DNA from: an uncultured Lachnospiraceae bacterium
Lineage (GTDB): Bacteria; Bacillota; Clostridia; Lachnospirales; Lachnospiraceae
Assembly: GCA_947627365.1 (NCBI GenBank)
Contig: CANQVT010000012.1
Span: 1-54,267, forward strand
DNA length: 54,267 bases
Direction: 5' to 3'
In this document: one piece after another, positions 1 to 8,886 of the stretch
How positions within the stretch are numbered: position 1 is the stretch's first letter
How the letters are laid out: every line of letters starts with the position of its first letter
Made by a program: the position numbers and the translations under genes
Notes under the pieces: model-generated
Databases searched by the model: none
Told to the model about the DNA's origin: nothing
The model's input: only the letters and a program-made list of their open reading frames with translations

Positions 1-30
1 GGATAAAAATCGGGCATGGAATCGAAAAGT

Positions 31-55
31 GGTGCCGGAGATTGTCTCCGGCACC
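31..55. repeat. perfect 10-bp inverted repeat (hairpin)
   Basis: A 10-bp arm (ggtgccggag) is followed by a 5-nt loop and its exact complement. It lies at the left edge, upstream of a second hairpin. No T-tract follows directly, so it may be part of a compound 3' end of a gene left of the window. Confidence 0.55.
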
Positions 56-72
56 AGCTTTGTCTACAGTCT

Positions 73-110
73 GAGCCGCCCTTCATGTAAGGACGGCTCG
101 AATTTTCTTA
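73..110 (+). terminator. probable rho-independent terminator of the upstream gene
   Basis: An 11-bp stem (73-83 with 89-99, one mismatch) and a 5-nt loop are followed by aattttctt. It separates whatever lies to the left from the pyrE promoter. Confidence 0.55.
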
Positions 111-141
111 AAATAGCTTGCAATTGTTTCGTATTTCCCGG

Positions 142-170
142 TTGAAAGGAAGTGGTTTTGATGGTATACT
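142..170 (+). promoter_or_regulatory. sigma-A type promoter of pyrE
   Basis: TTGAAA at 142-147 and TATACT at 165-170 are separated by 17 bp. It lies 64 bp upstream of the pyrE start. No PyrR-binding loop or attenuator is evident in the short leader. Confidence 0.7.
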
Positions 171-233
171 TAACCAGTAATTTGTCAGGATAAAGATCGG
201 AAAAAACGCACATAATAAGGAGATTCGGGGCAT

Positions 234-905
234 ATGGAACAGTACAAGAAAGATTTTATCGAGTTTATGGTGGACTGCGAGGTTCTGAAATTCGGAGACT
301 TTGTGACGAAGAGCGGGCGGAAGACGCCGTTTTTTGTAAACGCTGGCTTCTACCGCACGGGAGCGCAGCTTCGCAGACTCGGCGGCTACTATGCGCAGGC
401 GATCAATGAGAAGTTCGGAATGGACTTTGACGTGCTGTTTGGTCCGGCGTACAAGGGCATTCCGCTCACGGTCGCGGCGACGACGGCGATCAGTGAGCTC
501 TATGACAGGGACATCCGCTATTGCTCGAATCGCAAGGAGGTCAAGGACCACGGCGACAAGGGAATCCTTCTGGGAAGCCCGATCATGGACGGGGACAGGG
601 TCGTTATCATAGAGGACGTCACGACGGCGGGGACATCGATCGCGGAGACGATGCCGATCATCAAGGCGCAGGGAGACGTCGAGGTGCTTGGACTGGTGGT
701 GTCGGTGGATCGCATGGAGCGCGGCCAGGGGACGAAGGGCGCGCTGCAGGAGATCGCGGAAACATACGGGATGAAGACGACGGCGATCGTCACGATGGCG
801 GAGGTCGTGGAGCATCTGTATGGAAGAGAATACAAGGGAAGAATTGTGATCGACGATGCAATAAAATCTGCAATTGACGCATACTATGAGCAATACGGCG
901 CATAA
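234..905 (+). CDS. pyrE: orotate phosphoribosyltransferase
   Basis: PyrE transfers the phosphoribosyl group of PRPP to orotate, giving OMP in de novo UMP synthesis; it is cytosolic. The 223-aa protein has the type I PRTase PRPP loop VVIIEDVTTAGTS at residues 123-135, the flexible-loop lysines in NRKEVKDHG (K101, K104), and the orotate-contacting N-terminal motif KTPFFVNAG. Length is normal for the family. The ATG is preceded by aaggag at a suitable distance. No other pyrimidine gene is visible, so pyrE either ends a pyr operon or stands alone behind its own promoter. Identification is firm. Confidence 0.96.
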   Translation: MEQYKKDFIEFMVDCEVLKFGDFVTKSGRKTPFFVNAGFYRTGAQLRRLGGYYAQAINEKFGMDFDVLFGPAYKGIPLTVAATTAISELYDRDIRYCSNRKEVKDHGDKGILLGSPIMDGDRVVIIEDVTTAGTSIAETMPIIKAQGDVEVLGLVVSVDRMERGQGTKGALQEIAETYGMKTTAIVTMAEVVEHLYGREYKGRIVIDDAIKSAIDAYYEQYGA

Positions 906-927
906 CACATTTCAGGAGGATATCATC

Positions 928-1080
928 ATGGAAGAAAAAATGTACAAGGCAGTATCCGTGGCGGGAATCATGAACCTAGTGCTCGGCATCACGGTTCTTG
1001 TGTCGGCGATTACCTGGGGCGTCCTTTTGCTGGTCAGCGGTGGCCGGCTTCTGAAGAGCAGGAAAGATATCATTTTCTGA
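928..1080 (+). CDS. small membrane protein, 50 aa
   Basis: A short protein with one long or two short hydrophobic stretches (about residues 8-40) and a basic C-terminus (LLKSRKDIIF). I chose ATG 928 because aggagga at 914-920 precedes it; an in-frame start further upstream would overlap pyrE. Its stop overlaps the start of the VanZ-like gene (TGATG), so the two are probably translationally coupled. Function is unknown; the size and topology suggest an accessory membrane peptide. Confidence 0.6.
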   Translation: MEEKMYKAVSVAGIMNLVLGITVLVSAITWGVLLLVSGGRLLKSRKDIIF

Positions 1081-1568
1081 TGGAGGCGGCTGTTCGCAGA
1101 GGGATCCGGTTGTCGGGATTCTGCCTGTTTCTGTTGTATCTGACAGGACTGGTCTATTTTTTGTTCTTTGCTGAGAGCTATGGCAGAGGCCTGGCAGGCG
1201 TGGCCTACGATTACAATCTGCTTCCGTTTCGCGAAATTCGGCGTTATCTGCTCTACCGCAGGCTGTTGGGAACACGTTCAGTAATGCTGAACATCGTCGG
1301 CAATATCGCCGGATTTATCCCGTTTGGGGCGCTCGTTCCGCTGCTGTCGCGGAGCGTGCGCAAGGCATGGAAGACGGGACTGCTGTGCATGGAGGTCAGC
1401 GTGCTGATTGAAGTGTCGCAGCTTCTGTTTCGTGTAGGCTGCTGTGATGTGGACGACGTGATTTTGAACACAGCCGGCGGACTGCTCGGCTATTTGGTCT
1501 ACAGGACAGCGGAACGGTTATACAGGGGCGTTCGTGTGGCCGCAGGGAGAGATAAGGGAGAAAGATAG
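1080..1568 (+). CDS. VanZ-like family membrane protein
   Basis: The 162-aa protein has about four transmembrane segments. It has the VanZ-family pattern: a NLLPF motif after the first helix, then NIVGNIAGFIPFG, a conserved E..Q pair in EVSQLLF, and DVDDVILNTAGGLLGY near the C-terminus. VanZ itself gives low-level teicoplanin resistance, but most family members are not resistance genes and their role is unclear. The start overlaps the preceding stop by one base. This is a chromosomal housekeeping-type copy with no vanHAX nearby. Confidence 0.85.
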   Translation: MEAAVRRGIRLSGFCLFLLYLTGLVYFLFFAESYGRGLAGVAYDYNLLPFREIRRYLLYRRLLGTRSVMLNIVGNIAGFIPFGALVPLLSRSVRKAWKTGLLCMEVSVLIEVSQLLFRVGCCDVDDVILNTAGGLLGYLVYRTAERLYRGVRVAAGRDKGER

Positions 1569-1892
1569 ATGGCGAGAAAACAGCGACAGGTTTATTCCTT
1601 TGCAGAGAAAAAATATTCGGCGAACGGGATCGCGTCTGCGGTGCTCAGCCTTATTTCAGCGATCCTGCTGATCGGGTTGCTTTTTGTTTCTTTTCTGCTG
1701 AAGGGCAGGGCAAATGTATGGATTGGCGCGATGGGCTTCACCGGGATCGTGATGGCATGCTGTGGCTTGCGCTATGGCTTTATCGGCTTCAAGGATGACT
1801 GCCGGTCGTATTTTTGCAGCAAATTCGGGACGATCACAGGAATGATTTCCCTTGTCGGATGGTTTTTTATCGTCTGTCTCGGGCTTGCCTGA
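1569..1892 (+). CDS. small membrane protein (DUF6142-like)
   Basis: A 107-aa protein with a charged N-terminus containing YSFAEKKYS and three hydrophobic helices (about residues 20-45, 48-68 and 85-106). The pattern resembles a small Lachnospiraceae membrane family annotated as DUF6142; I am assigning this from memory of the motif. The ATG at 1569 follows directly on the VanZ-like stop, with gggagaaag upstream, so the three small membrane genes form one unit. Function is unknown. Confidence 0.6.
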   Translation: MARKQRQVYSFAEKKYSANGIASAVLSLISAILLIGLLFVSFLLKGRANVWIGAMGFTGIVMACCGLRYGFIGFKDDCRSYFCSKFGTITGMISLVGWFFIVCLGLA

Positions 1893-1934
1893 GGCGGGAG
1901 AGTACTATTTGTGCCGTCGACGGAGGGCGGTAGA

Positions 1935-4031
1935 ATGGAGAACAATATGGAACGAGATAATTTGAACGAGATGAATTTGCAGGAGCGGTACAGTCTCGCG
2001 TCGGGGAGGATTCATGAAATCTGTTCGGAGGAGACGGTTCCCGCTCCTTTTAGCGATTTTTTCCAGAAGACGGCGCGATTTCTTGTGCAGATGGAGGATC
2101 TGAAAAACTGTCTGGATTCCGGCGCTGTGCAGGACTATACGCTGCGGCAATGGGAGCAGCTGAACAACGCGCTGTACTATGATATTCTGCCGGAGCAGTA
2201 TGGCATGAGCTATGCGAACCCGGCTTACGCGGTCGAAACGTTGGGCGAGACGTATGGGCGGATCTTGAGCTTTCTCTACACGGAGCTGAGGGGGATCATC
2301 GTGTACGCGTTTGAGCAGAGGACGGAGGAGATTGTCGTCCTCCTGGAGCTCTTTATCGAGATCTACAACTGTTTTGAGCAGAAAGAATTACCGGCTTATA
2401 AGGATATCCAACAGATCGTGTACTGGTTTGTCAGTGATTACAGCGAGCTGTTCGCGGCGCATCGGACACGCTCTGCGATCGATCCGGGATTTGATTTCGC
2501 GACGCGGATCATCATGGATTCCGATCTGAGCGATTTGCGTTATCTGTACCGTTACGGGGAGTATGTGTCGGAGAATGAGCGGAAGACCGCGGAGTATCTG
2601 AACCGCCTCTCCGAGCAGGAGATCGAGGCGATGGCGAGCACGTTCACCGAAGGATATCGGATCGGCTTTGTCGTGACAGGCAAGGATCTTTCGGTCAAGA
2701 AGACGGTCAATATCCACTACCATCTTGGCTTTGAGCGCATGATCCGTGCGGCGATCAGGAATTTTGAAAAAATGGGGCTTAAGCCGGTCATCTACCGTGC
2801 GGCGGTGAGTACAGTGAACAAATCGCGCAACAGACGTATCGGCTATACCGGGGCAGCGGCCAATCTGCAGTACGACTACGATCACAGGGCGGACAATGCG
2901 ATCTATCTGGATAAACGCTTCCTCGAGCGGAAGCTTGGCGTGCTGCGCAATGTCTATGAGGCAAACAGGGAGCTCGCGCGAGAGCATGCGGGTCCTGCGG
3001 TTCTCGAGGTGTTCGGCGAGACGCCCTTCGTCCCGGAAGCGAAGTCGGAGGCGTATCAGCTGTCCGAAAAGCAGCAGAGGCTCATGACCTGGATGCAAAA
3101 TGAACTGGCGCAGCTCTCCAATCAGTATATTCCGGAAACAGAGCGCAGCTTCACGATCATCGCGTTTCCGCTCCCGGAGATCGGTCCAAACTATGAGGAG
3201 ATCTTCCGCGAGACGGTGCGTATCAATATGTTGGACTACAAGCTGTATCAGAGAATTCAGCAGACACTGATCGACGCGCTCGACCAGGGCGAGGCCGTTC
3301 ATATCAAGGGCAGGGACGGCAACCGCACCGACCTTATGGTGGCGCTCATGACACTGTCCGACCCAAAGAAGGAAACACTGTTCGAGAACTGCGTGGCCGA
3401 TGTGAATATTCCGGTCGGGGAGGTTTTCACATCTCCGAGGCTCGCCGGAACGAACGGGGTTCTGCATGTGAAGCAGGTCTATTTGAACGAGCTGAAATAT
3501 CTGGATCTGGAAGTGAAGTTCAAGGATGGCATGGTGAAGGATTATAGCTGTGCCAATTTCGCGTCTCCGGAAGAGAACCGCAATTATTTTAAAGAAAATG
3601 TGCTGTTTCACCACGAGACGCTGCCGATGGGAGAGTTCGCAATCGGGACAAACACGACGGCCTACGTGATGGCGGAGAAATATCAGATCGCGGATAAGCT
3701 GCCGATTCTGATTGCAGAGAAGATGGGGCCGCACTTTGCGCTTGGCGATACCTGTTACAGCTGGGATGAGGACACGCCGACGTACAATCCGGACGGCAAG
3801 CAGATCATTGCCCGGGACAACGAGGTCTCGCTTCTGCGAAAGGAGGACCCGTCGAAGGCGTACTTCGGCTGCCATACCGATATCACGATTCCGTATGAGG
3901 AGATCGGGCATATCGAGGTGGTTTGCGCGGATGGCCGCAGGATCACGCTGCTTAGGGACGGCCGTTTTGTGTTGCCGGGAACGGAGGCGCTCAACGAGCC
4001 GTTTGAGGAGACCGGGCTTTGCCGGAAATAA
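1935..4031 (+). CDS. M29-family metallo-aminopeptidase with long N-terminal extension
   Basis: The C-terminal half matches peptidase family M29 (AmpS/PepS type, dinuclear metal aminopeptidases). Candidate metal and catalytic residues are E496 (VGEVFTSP), E567 (MGEFAIGTN), H600 (PHFALGD), Y608, and H647/D649 (CHTDIT). At 698 aa it is far longer than a typical M29 enzyme of about 410 aa; residues 1 to about 330 form an extension with no motif I recognise. I chose ATG 1935 because ggagggcgg at 1922-1930 precedes it; a GTG at 1911 is possible but has no SD. It probably acts in cytosolic peptide breakdown. Whether the extension is regulatory or a second domain is unknown. Confidence 0.88.
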   Translation: MENNMERDNLNEMNLQERYSLASGRIHEICSEETVPAPFSDFFQKTARFLVQMEDLKNCLDSGAVQDYTLRQWEQLNNALYYDILPEQYGMSYANPAYAVETLGETYGRILSFLYTELRGIIVYAFEQRTEEIVVLLELFIEIYNCFEQKELPAYKDIQQIVYWFVSDYSELFAAHRTRSAIDPGFDFATRIIMDSDLSDLRYLYRYGEYVSENERKTAEYLNRLSEQEIEAMASTFTEGYRIGFVVTGKDLSVKKTVNIHYHLGFERMIRAAIRNFEKMGLKPVIYRAAVSTVNKSRNRRIGYTGAAANLQYDYDHRADNAIYLDKRFLERKLGVLRNVYEANRELAREHAGPAVLEVFGETPFVPEAKSEAYQLSEKQQRLMTWMQNELAQLSNQYIPETERSFTIIAFPLPEIGPNYEEIFRETVRINMLDYKLYQRIQQTLIDALDQGEAVHIKGRDGNRTDLMVALMTLSDPKKETLFENCVADVNIPVGEVFTSPRLAGTNGVLHVKQVYLNELKYLDLEVKFKDGMVKDYSCANFASPEENRNYFKENVLFHHETLPMGEFAIGTNTTAYVMAEKYQIADKLPILIAEKMGPHFALGDTCYSWDEDTPTYNPDGKQIIARDNEVSLLRKEDPSKAYFGCHTDITIPYEEIGHIEVVCADGRRITLLRDGRFVLPGTEALNEPFEETGLCRK

Positions 4032-4068
4032 AAGTTTACAACTTGCCAGCGCATGGAGACCGGGCTTT
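4007..4068. repeat. 14-bp direct repeat across the aminopeptidase stop
   Basis: ggagaccgggcttt occurs at 4007-4020, just before the stop codon, and again at 4055-4068. An AATAAAAG/CTTTTATT pair (about 4026-4033 with 4064-4071) also frames the segment. It may be a decayed terminator or a small duplication. Confidence 0.5.
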
Positions 4069-4092
4069 TATTACAAATAACAAAACGCGGCA

Positions 4093-4121
4093 TTGACAAG
4101 GCAGAATTTCCTAGGTAAAAT
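4093..4121 (+). promoter_or_regulatory. sigma-A type promoter of the pur block
   Basis: A consensus TTGACA at 4093-4098 is followed after 17 bp by TAAAAT at 4116-4121. It lies 55 bp upstream of purE. The leader is too short for a purine riboswitch. Confidence 0.8.
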
Positions 4122-4176
4122 TTAAAACAGCCATTTGCTTTGGCTGAAAAAACATCAGAGAAGAGGAGCGGATACG

Positions 4177-4686
4177 ATGGCGAAGGTAGGCATTGTGATG
4201 GGCAGCGATTCCGATATGCCTGTGATGAGCAAGGCGGCGGATATGCTGGAGAAGTTCGGGATAGAGTATGAGATGAGGATCATCTCGGCGCACCGGGAGC
4301 CGGATGTGTTCTTTGAGTACGCGAAGACTGCAGAGGAGAAAGGCTTCAAGGTGATCATTGCGGGGGCGGGCATGGCGGCGCATCTGCCGGGCATGTGCGC
4401 GGCGATCTTTCCGATGCCGGTCATCGGGATTCCGATGCATACGACCTCGCTTGGCGGAAGGGATTCCCTGTACTCGATCGTGCAGATGCCGAGCGGCATT
4501 CCGGTCGCTACCGTGGCGATAAACGGCGGAGCGAACGCAGGCCTTCTGGCGGCGAAGATTCTGGCTGCCTCAGATCCGGAGCTGCTCGCGAAAGTGAAAG
4601 CATACGCCGCAGAGCTGAAGGAGCAGGTCGAGGCGAAGGACGAAAAGCTGCAGCAGGTGGGATACAAGGATTATTCCCAAAGGTGA
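4177..4686 (+). CDS. purE: N5-carboxyaminoimidazole ribonucleotide mutase, class I PurE
   Basis: PurE moves the carboxyl group of N5-CAIR to make CAIR in purine synthesis. The 169-aa protein shows the substrate loop GSDSD (9-13), the catalytic SAHR motif (H39, R40), [11 protein letters not shown] and the [21 protein letters not shown] segment. I chose ATG 4177 because agaggag (4162-4168) precedes it; a longer in-frame start would begin inside the promoter region. It opens a block with purM, purN and purD. No purK is seen here, although class I PurE normally needs PurK in the cell. Confidence 0.95.
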   Translation: MAKVGIVMGSDSDMPVMSKAADMLEKFGIEYEMRIISAHREPDVFFEYAKTAEEKGFKVIIAGAGMAAHLPGMCAAIFPMPVIGIPMHTTSLGGRDSLYSIVQMPSGIPVATVAINGGANAGLLAAKILAASDPELLAKVKAYAAELKEQVEAKDEKLQQVGYKDYSQR

Positions 4687-4693
4687 TATCCGC

Positions 4694-4712
4694 GAAAACC
4701 GGCAGGTTTTTC
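4694..4712 (+). other. short hairpin between purE and purM
   Basis: gaaaacc and ggttttt form a 7-bp stem around a GGCA loop in the 84-bp gap. It is weak and A/T-rich at its base, so it may only reduce read-through. Confidence 0.3.
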
Positions 4713-4770
4713 AGAAACGGACACAGTTCATGAACAAGGAAGACAATAACGTGCAGATCGGGAGGAACGT

Positions 4771-5796
4771 ATGGACTACAAAAAAGCAGGAGTAGATATT
4801 GAGGCAGGCTATAAGTCCGTGGAGCTCATGAAGGAGCATGTGAGGCGGACGATGCGCCCGGAGATGCTCGGAGGCATCGGAGGATTTTCCGGGGCATTCT
4901 CGATGGAAGCGTTCAAAGATATGGAGAAGCCGACGCTTGTGTCGGGGACGGACGGCGTTGGGACGAAGCTAAAGCTGGCGTTTCTGCTGGACAAGCATGA
5001 CACGATCGGTATCGATTGTGTGGCGATGTGCGTGAACGACATCGCGTGCGCGGGCGGAGAGCCGCTGTTCTTTCTCGACTATATCGCGTGCGGAAAGAAT
5101 TATCCGGAGAAGATTGCGGCGATCGTCAGCGGCGTGGCCGAGGGCTGCGTGCAGGCGGGCGCGGCGTTGATCGGTGGCGAGACGGCCGAGCATCCGGGCA
5201 TGATGCCGGAGGATGAATACGATCTGGCCGGGTTCGCGGTCGGCGTCGTGGACGAGAAGAACCTGATCACAGGCAAAGATCTGAAGCCGGGCGACGTACT
5301 TCTGGGGATCGCGTCCACGGGCGTACACAGCAACGGTTTTTCGCTTGTCCGCAAGGTGTTCCCGATGGAGCGGGAGGCACTGAACGAATATTATGAGGAG
5401 CTCGGGACAACGCTCGGCGAGGCGCTCCTGACTCCAACTCGGATCTATGTGAAAGCGCTTCGCAGCGTAAAGGAGGCGGGTGTGCGCGTCAAGGCGTGCA
5501 GTCACATCACAGGCGGCGGTTTCTATGAGAATGTGCCGCGGATGCTCCCGGACGGTGTGCGCGCCGTGATCAAGAAGGACAGCTATCCGGTTCCGGCAAT
5601 TTTCCGTATGCTGGCGCAGCGGGGAGACATTGCTGAGGAGATGATGTACAATACTTACAATATGGGCATCGGTATGGTGGTCGCGGTCGCGCCCGAGGAC
5701 GTCACGGCGGCAGTTGCGGCGATCGAGTCGGCGGGCGATACGGTGTACCAGATCGGCGGCATTGAGGTCGGCAAAAAGGGAGTGGTACTATGCTGA
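4771..5796 (+). CDS. purM: phosphoribosylformylglycinamidine cyclo-ligase (AIR synthase)
   Basis: PurM closes FGAM to AIR using ATP. The 341-aa length is normal. Visible family motifs are [13 protein letters not shown] (nucleotide-binding N-terminal region), the [17 protein letters not shown] strand-loop, [10 protein letters not shown], and [16 protein letters not shown] in the C-terminal domain. The ATG is preceded by gggagga. Its last codons overlap purN by 7 bp, which implies coupled translation. Confidence 0.96.
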   Translation: MDYKKAGVDIEAGYKSVELMKEHVRRTMRPEMLGGIGGFSGAFSMEAFKDMEKPTLVSGTDGVGTKLKLAFLLDKHDTIGIDCVAMCVNDIACAGGEPLFFLDYIACGKNYPEKIAAIVSGVAEGCVQAGAALIGGETAEHPGMMPEDEYDLAGFAVGVVDEKNLITGKDLKPGDVLLGIASTGVHSNGFSLVRKVFPMEREALNEYYEELGTTLGEALLTPTRIYVKALRSVKEAGVRVKACSHITGGGFYENVPRMLPDGVRAVIKKDSYPVPAIFRMLAQRGDIAEEMMYNTYNMGIGMVVAVAPEDVTAAVAAIESAGDTVYQIGGIEVGKKGVVLC

Positions 5797-6413
5797 AGCT
5801 CGCGGTGATGGTGTCGGGCGGCGGCACGAACCTGCAGGCGATCCTCGACGCGATCGCGGACGGGAGCGTCACAAACGCGCAGGTCGTTCGAGTCGTCAGC
5901 AACAGCAGCAAGGCCTACGCGCTCGAGCGCGCAAAGGGGGCGGGCATCGAGACCGTGTGCGTGACGCGCAAGGCCTATCCGCAGCCGGAGGAATTTGACC
6001 GCGCGCTGCTTGCGGCGCTTCAGGCGTCCGGGGCGGATCTCGTCGTGCTGGCAGGCTGCCTGGTGGTGCTTCCGCAGATTGTGATCGACGCGTATCCGAA
6101 TCGTATCATCAATATTCATCCGGCTCTGATCCCTGCGTTTTGCGGAAAAGGGTATTACGGGCTGGCGGTGCACGAGGCGGCGCTCGCGCGCGGTGTGAAG
6201 CTGACTGGGGCGACAGTGCATTTCGCAGACGGAGGCACGGACACCGGGCCGATCATCCTGCAGAAGGCGGTGGAGGTTTGCGAGGGCGATACGCCGGAGA
6301 TCCTGCAGCGCAGGGTCATGGAGCAGGCCGAGTGGGTGATCCTGCCAAAGGCGATCGATCTGATCGCGAACGGGCATGTCAGGGTGGAAGACGGAAAAGT
6401 ACGGAGGATATAA
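5790..6413 (+). CDS. purN: phosphoribosylglycinamide formyltransferase
   Basis: PurN transfers a formyl group from 10-formyltetrahydrofolate to GAR. The 207-aa protein has [13 protein letters not shown] for phosphate binding, N108 and H110 in [10 protein letters not shown], and D151 in GGTDTGPII, which match the classical Asn-His-Asp catalytic set. The ATG lies within the purM end, with aaaaagggag as SD. purD follows after 2 bp. Identification is firm. Confidence 0.96.
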   Translation: MLKLAVMVSGGGTNLQAILDAIADGSVTNAQVVRVVSNSSKAYALERAKGAGIETVCVTRKAYPQPEEFDRALLAALQASGADLVVLAGCLVVLPQIVIDAYPNRIINIHPALIPAFCGKGYYGLAVHEAALARGVKLTGATVHFADGGTDTGPIILQKAVEVCEGDTPEILQRRVMEQAEWVILPKAIDLIANGHVRVEDGKVRRI

Positions 6414-6415
6414 TT

Positions 6416-7690
6416 ATGAAAGTATTGATCGTAGGCAGCGGCGGACGCGAGCACGCGATTGCGTGGAAGGTAGCTCAGAGTCCGAAGGTGGATAAGATTT
6501 ACTGCGCGCCGGGCAATGCGGGCATCGCGGAGTACGCCGAGTGCGTGGACATCAAGGCGATGGAGTTTGAGAAGCTTGCTGCGTTTGCGAAGGAGAACGC
6601 GGTTGACCTCACGGTGATCGGCATGGATGATCCGCTCGTGGGCGGTATCGTCGACGTGTTCGAGGCGCAGGGGCTGCGGGTGTTCGGACCGAGAAAGAAT
6701 GCGGCGATCCTTGAGGGCTCGAAAGCGTTCTCGAAGGATCTGATGAAGAAATACCATATTCCGACTGCTGCGTACGAGAACTTCACGGACGCGCAGGCGG
6801 CGCTTACGTATCTGAAGACGGCAAAATTCCCGATCGTGCTCAAGGCGGACGGGCTGGCGCTCGGCAAGGGCGTGCTGATCTGCAATACGCCTGAGGAGGC
6901 CGAGGCTGGGGTCCGTGAGATCATGACGGATAAGAAGTTCGGAGACGCCGGGAACTGCATGGTCATCGAGGAGTTCATGACGGGCAGAGAGGTGTCCGTG
7001 CTGAGCTATGTGGACGGGAAGACGATCAAGCCGATGACCTCCGCACAGGACCACAAGCGAGCGGGAGACGGAGACACCGGGCTGAACACGGGCGGCATGG
7101 GGACATTCTCGCCGAGCCCGTTCTACACCGAAGAGGTGGACAAATATTGCAGGCAGTATATTTATCAGCCAACCGTCGACGCGATGGCGGCCGAGGGACG
7201 CCCATTCAAGGGGATCATCTTTTTCGGACTGATGTTGACGGCGGACGGGCCGAAGGTGCTTGAGTACAACGCGCGCTTCGGCGACCCGGAGGCGCAGGTC
7301 GTGCTTCCGCGGATGAAAACCGATATTATCGATGTGTTTGAGGCGTGTATTGACGGCACGCTGGATCAGGTCGACCTGGAGTTTGCGGACAATGCGGCGG
7401 TCTGTGTTGTGCTCGCCTCGAAGGGCTATCCGGTGAGCTATGAGAAGGGCTATCCGATCAAAGGGTTGGATACGTTTCAGGATAAGGAAGGCTATTATGT
7501 GTTCCACGCGGGCACCGCGAGGCGCGGCGACGACATCGTGACGAACGGCGGACGTGTGCTCGGTGTGACAGCCACGGGAGCCAATCTGAAGGAGGCACGC
7601 AGAAACGCGTACGAGGCGACCGGCTGGATATCCTTTGAGAACAAATACTGCCGAAGCGATATCGGCAAAGCGATCGATGAGGTAAAATAA
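6416..7690 (+). CDS. purD: phosphoribosylamine-glycine ligase
   Basis: PurD is an ATP-grasp ligase that joins glycine to phosphoribosylamine. The start at 6416 gives 424 aa and the expected N-terminus KVLIVGSGGREHAIAWK; a longer in-frame reading would run back through purN and is a shadow. Further motifs are FSKDLMKKYHIPTAAY, IVLKADGLALGKGV, GTFSPSPFY and EYNARFGDPEAQVVLPR. The SD cggagg sits just upstream. purE, purM, purN and purD are one transcription unit; purF, purL, purH and purC are not in this window. Confidence 0.97.
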   Translation: MKVLIVGSGGREHAIAWKVAQSPKVDKIYCAPGNAGIAEYAECVDIKAMEFEKLAAFAKENAVDLTVIGMDDPLVGGIVDVFEAQGLRVFGPRKNAAILEGSKAFSKDLMKKYHIPTAAYENFTDAQAALTYLKTAKFPIVLKADGLALGKGVLICNTPEEAEAGVREIMTDKKFGDAGNCMVIEEFMTGREVSVLSYVDGKTIKPMTSAQDHKRAGDGDTGLNTGGMGTFSPSPFYTEEVDKYCRQYIYQPTVDAMAAEGRPFKGIIFFGLMLTADGPKVLEYNARFGDPEAQVVLPRMKTDIIDVFEACIDGTLDQVDLEFADNAAVCVVLASKGYPVSYEKGYPIKGLDTFQDKEGYYVFHAGTARRGDDIVTNGGRVLGVTATGANLKEARRNAYEATGWISFENKYCRSDIGKAIDEVK

Positions 7691-7715
7691 GGTTTTAGTC
7701 AGGAGTGTAATTGTG

Positions 7716-8729
7716 ATGAGGAAGAGAAGCAGCAAATGGAAGATACTGTTCATACTGACGGCGGTCCTGGCATGGATGTGCGCAGTCAGTGTGATGGCAG
7801 GAGAAGGGTCGAATGACAACTCGCTTGCAGATCTTGGGATCTTGACGGAAGGGGCGGAGGTGTTCCCGGAATTCGAATATGGGGTCACGGAGTACGAAGT
7901 CCGGGTTCCGGCAGGCACGCAGGAGCTGGAGCTTGATCCGATTCCGACAAATGGAAACGCGTGGATCGTGGATATCACGGGCACAGAGCTCGTGGATGGA
8001 GAGACGACGGTTGAAATCACAGTGGAAGCGCAGAACGGGGAACGTTATCCGTATTATCTTCATGTGACGGAGAGCGGAAGTGCAGCTGTCGCGCCTGAGA
8101 CGGAGCCGGCTCCGCAGACCGAGCCTGAGACGGAGCCGGAGCCAGAGACCGAGGATCCGCGTTACGTCAAGGTAGACCGAACGACCCTGCAGGAAGCGGA
8201 GAATACGATCAACGCGCTGAAGGATGAGACCAGGAGCTACCGGAACAGATCGACGATGCTGATGCGGATCTTATATGGGATGATCGCGTTTAGCGTAGTG
8301 CTTCTTTTCATTGTGATCAATCTGCTCTTGAAGAAGAAGGATCTGAAATCAGAGCTGCAGAAATACAGAGGTTACGGATATCGGCAGGAACCGGAGACCG
8401 GGAAGTATCCTCAGGAATACGAAGGGAGCCGTCAGGAGAAGGCATACGCCTCGCGGGGCAATCATACGCAGGCTTATGAGGGCGACAGCGAGAGGCAGGC
8501 GCAGCAATATGCGCAGGAGCGTGAGCCGCAGCTGCAGGTCTATCGGCCTGAGCCGCTTGTAGAAAGAGACGATCCGGCGACGGCGCCGAAACCCCAGAAG
8601 GCGAAAAAGAAGTCGAAGAAGATGCCGGAGTACCAGCAGCCAAAGCCGCAGCCGCGCAAGGAAAACGGTCAGAGTCCTCAGAAGAAGGAGAAAACCGACA
8701 AGGTAGAGATCACTATGATCGACTTGTAG
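7716..8729 (+). CDS. membrane-anchored protein with cadherin-like beta-sandwich domain
   Basis: A 337-aa protein with an N-terminal signal sequence (basic MRKRSSKWK, then a hydrophobic core to about residue 28). A single extracellular domain (about 33-115) resembles the bacterial cadherin-like beta-sandwich, ending in the typical NGERYPYYLHV strand. A Pro/Glu/Thr linker (about 123-148), a short helical region, one TM helix (about 188-210) and a long Gln/Glu/Pro/Lys-rich cytoplasmic tail follow. GTG 7713 is an alternative start, but ATG 7716 is better spaced from aggag. It sits 25 bp after purD and may be read with it. Function is unknown; the layout suggests an envelope sensor or scaffold. 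Confidence 0.72.
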   Translation: MRKRSSKWKILFILTAVLAWMCAVSVMAGEGSNDNSLADLGILTEGAEVFPEFEYGVTEYEVRVPAGTQELELDPIPTNGNAWIVDITGTELVDGETTVEITVEAQNGERYPYYLHVTESGSAAVAPETEPAPQTEPETEPEPETEDPRYVKVDRTTLQEAENTINALKDETRSYRNRSTMLMRILYGMIAFSVVLLFIVINLLLKKKDLKSELQKYRGYGYRQEPETGKYPQEYEGSRQEKAYASRGNHTQAYEGDSERQAQQYAQEREPQLQVYRPEPLVERDDPATAPKPQKAKKKSKKMPEYQQPKPQPRKENGQSPQKKEKTDKVEITMIDL

Positions 8730-8779
8730 GAAGTAAATATGTAAGGCGGGACGGAAAGAGTTTATGCCGATAGTGTGTA

Positions 8780-8840
8780 GGGCAGGGCGTCTCGGAGGGG
8801 AACCTGTATACAGGGCGTCCGTTCGGAGGCGTCCCTGCCC
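8780..8840. repeat. large imperfect hairpin with internal 12-bp palindrome
   Basis: Arms at 8780-8793 and 8826-8840 pair with one bulge. The perfect palindrome CCTGTATACAGG (8803-8814) lies in the loop. No T-tract follows. It stands just upstream of the GntR-type regulator gene, so it could be an operator, an mRNA leader structure, or a factor-dependent 3' end of the preceding gene. Confidence 0.55.
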
Positions 8841-8886
8841 TTCACAGCCTGTTATATAGTACATATTACAAAGGAGGAAATATCAG

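Noticed and set aside
1080-1568. vancomycin/teicoplanin resistance cassette (VanZ plus VanRS-like pair)
   Set aside because: The VanZ-like gene and the two-component pair lie about 12 kb apart and there are no vanH, vanA or vanX genes; both are common family members in Clostridia.
4122-4176. purine riboswitch before purE
   Set aside because: Only about 45 nt lie between the likely transcription start and the gene, too short for an aptamer plus terminator.
6140-6415. N-terminal extension of purD into purN
   Set aside because: The extension is out-of-frame purN sequence; ATG 6416 has a good SD and gives the standard PurD N-terminus.
8803-8814. 12-bp palindrome as definite GntR operator
   Set aside because: It is a perfect palindrome but lies in the loop of a larger hairpin and does not match a YtrA operator that I can state with confidence; kept only as part of the hairpin.
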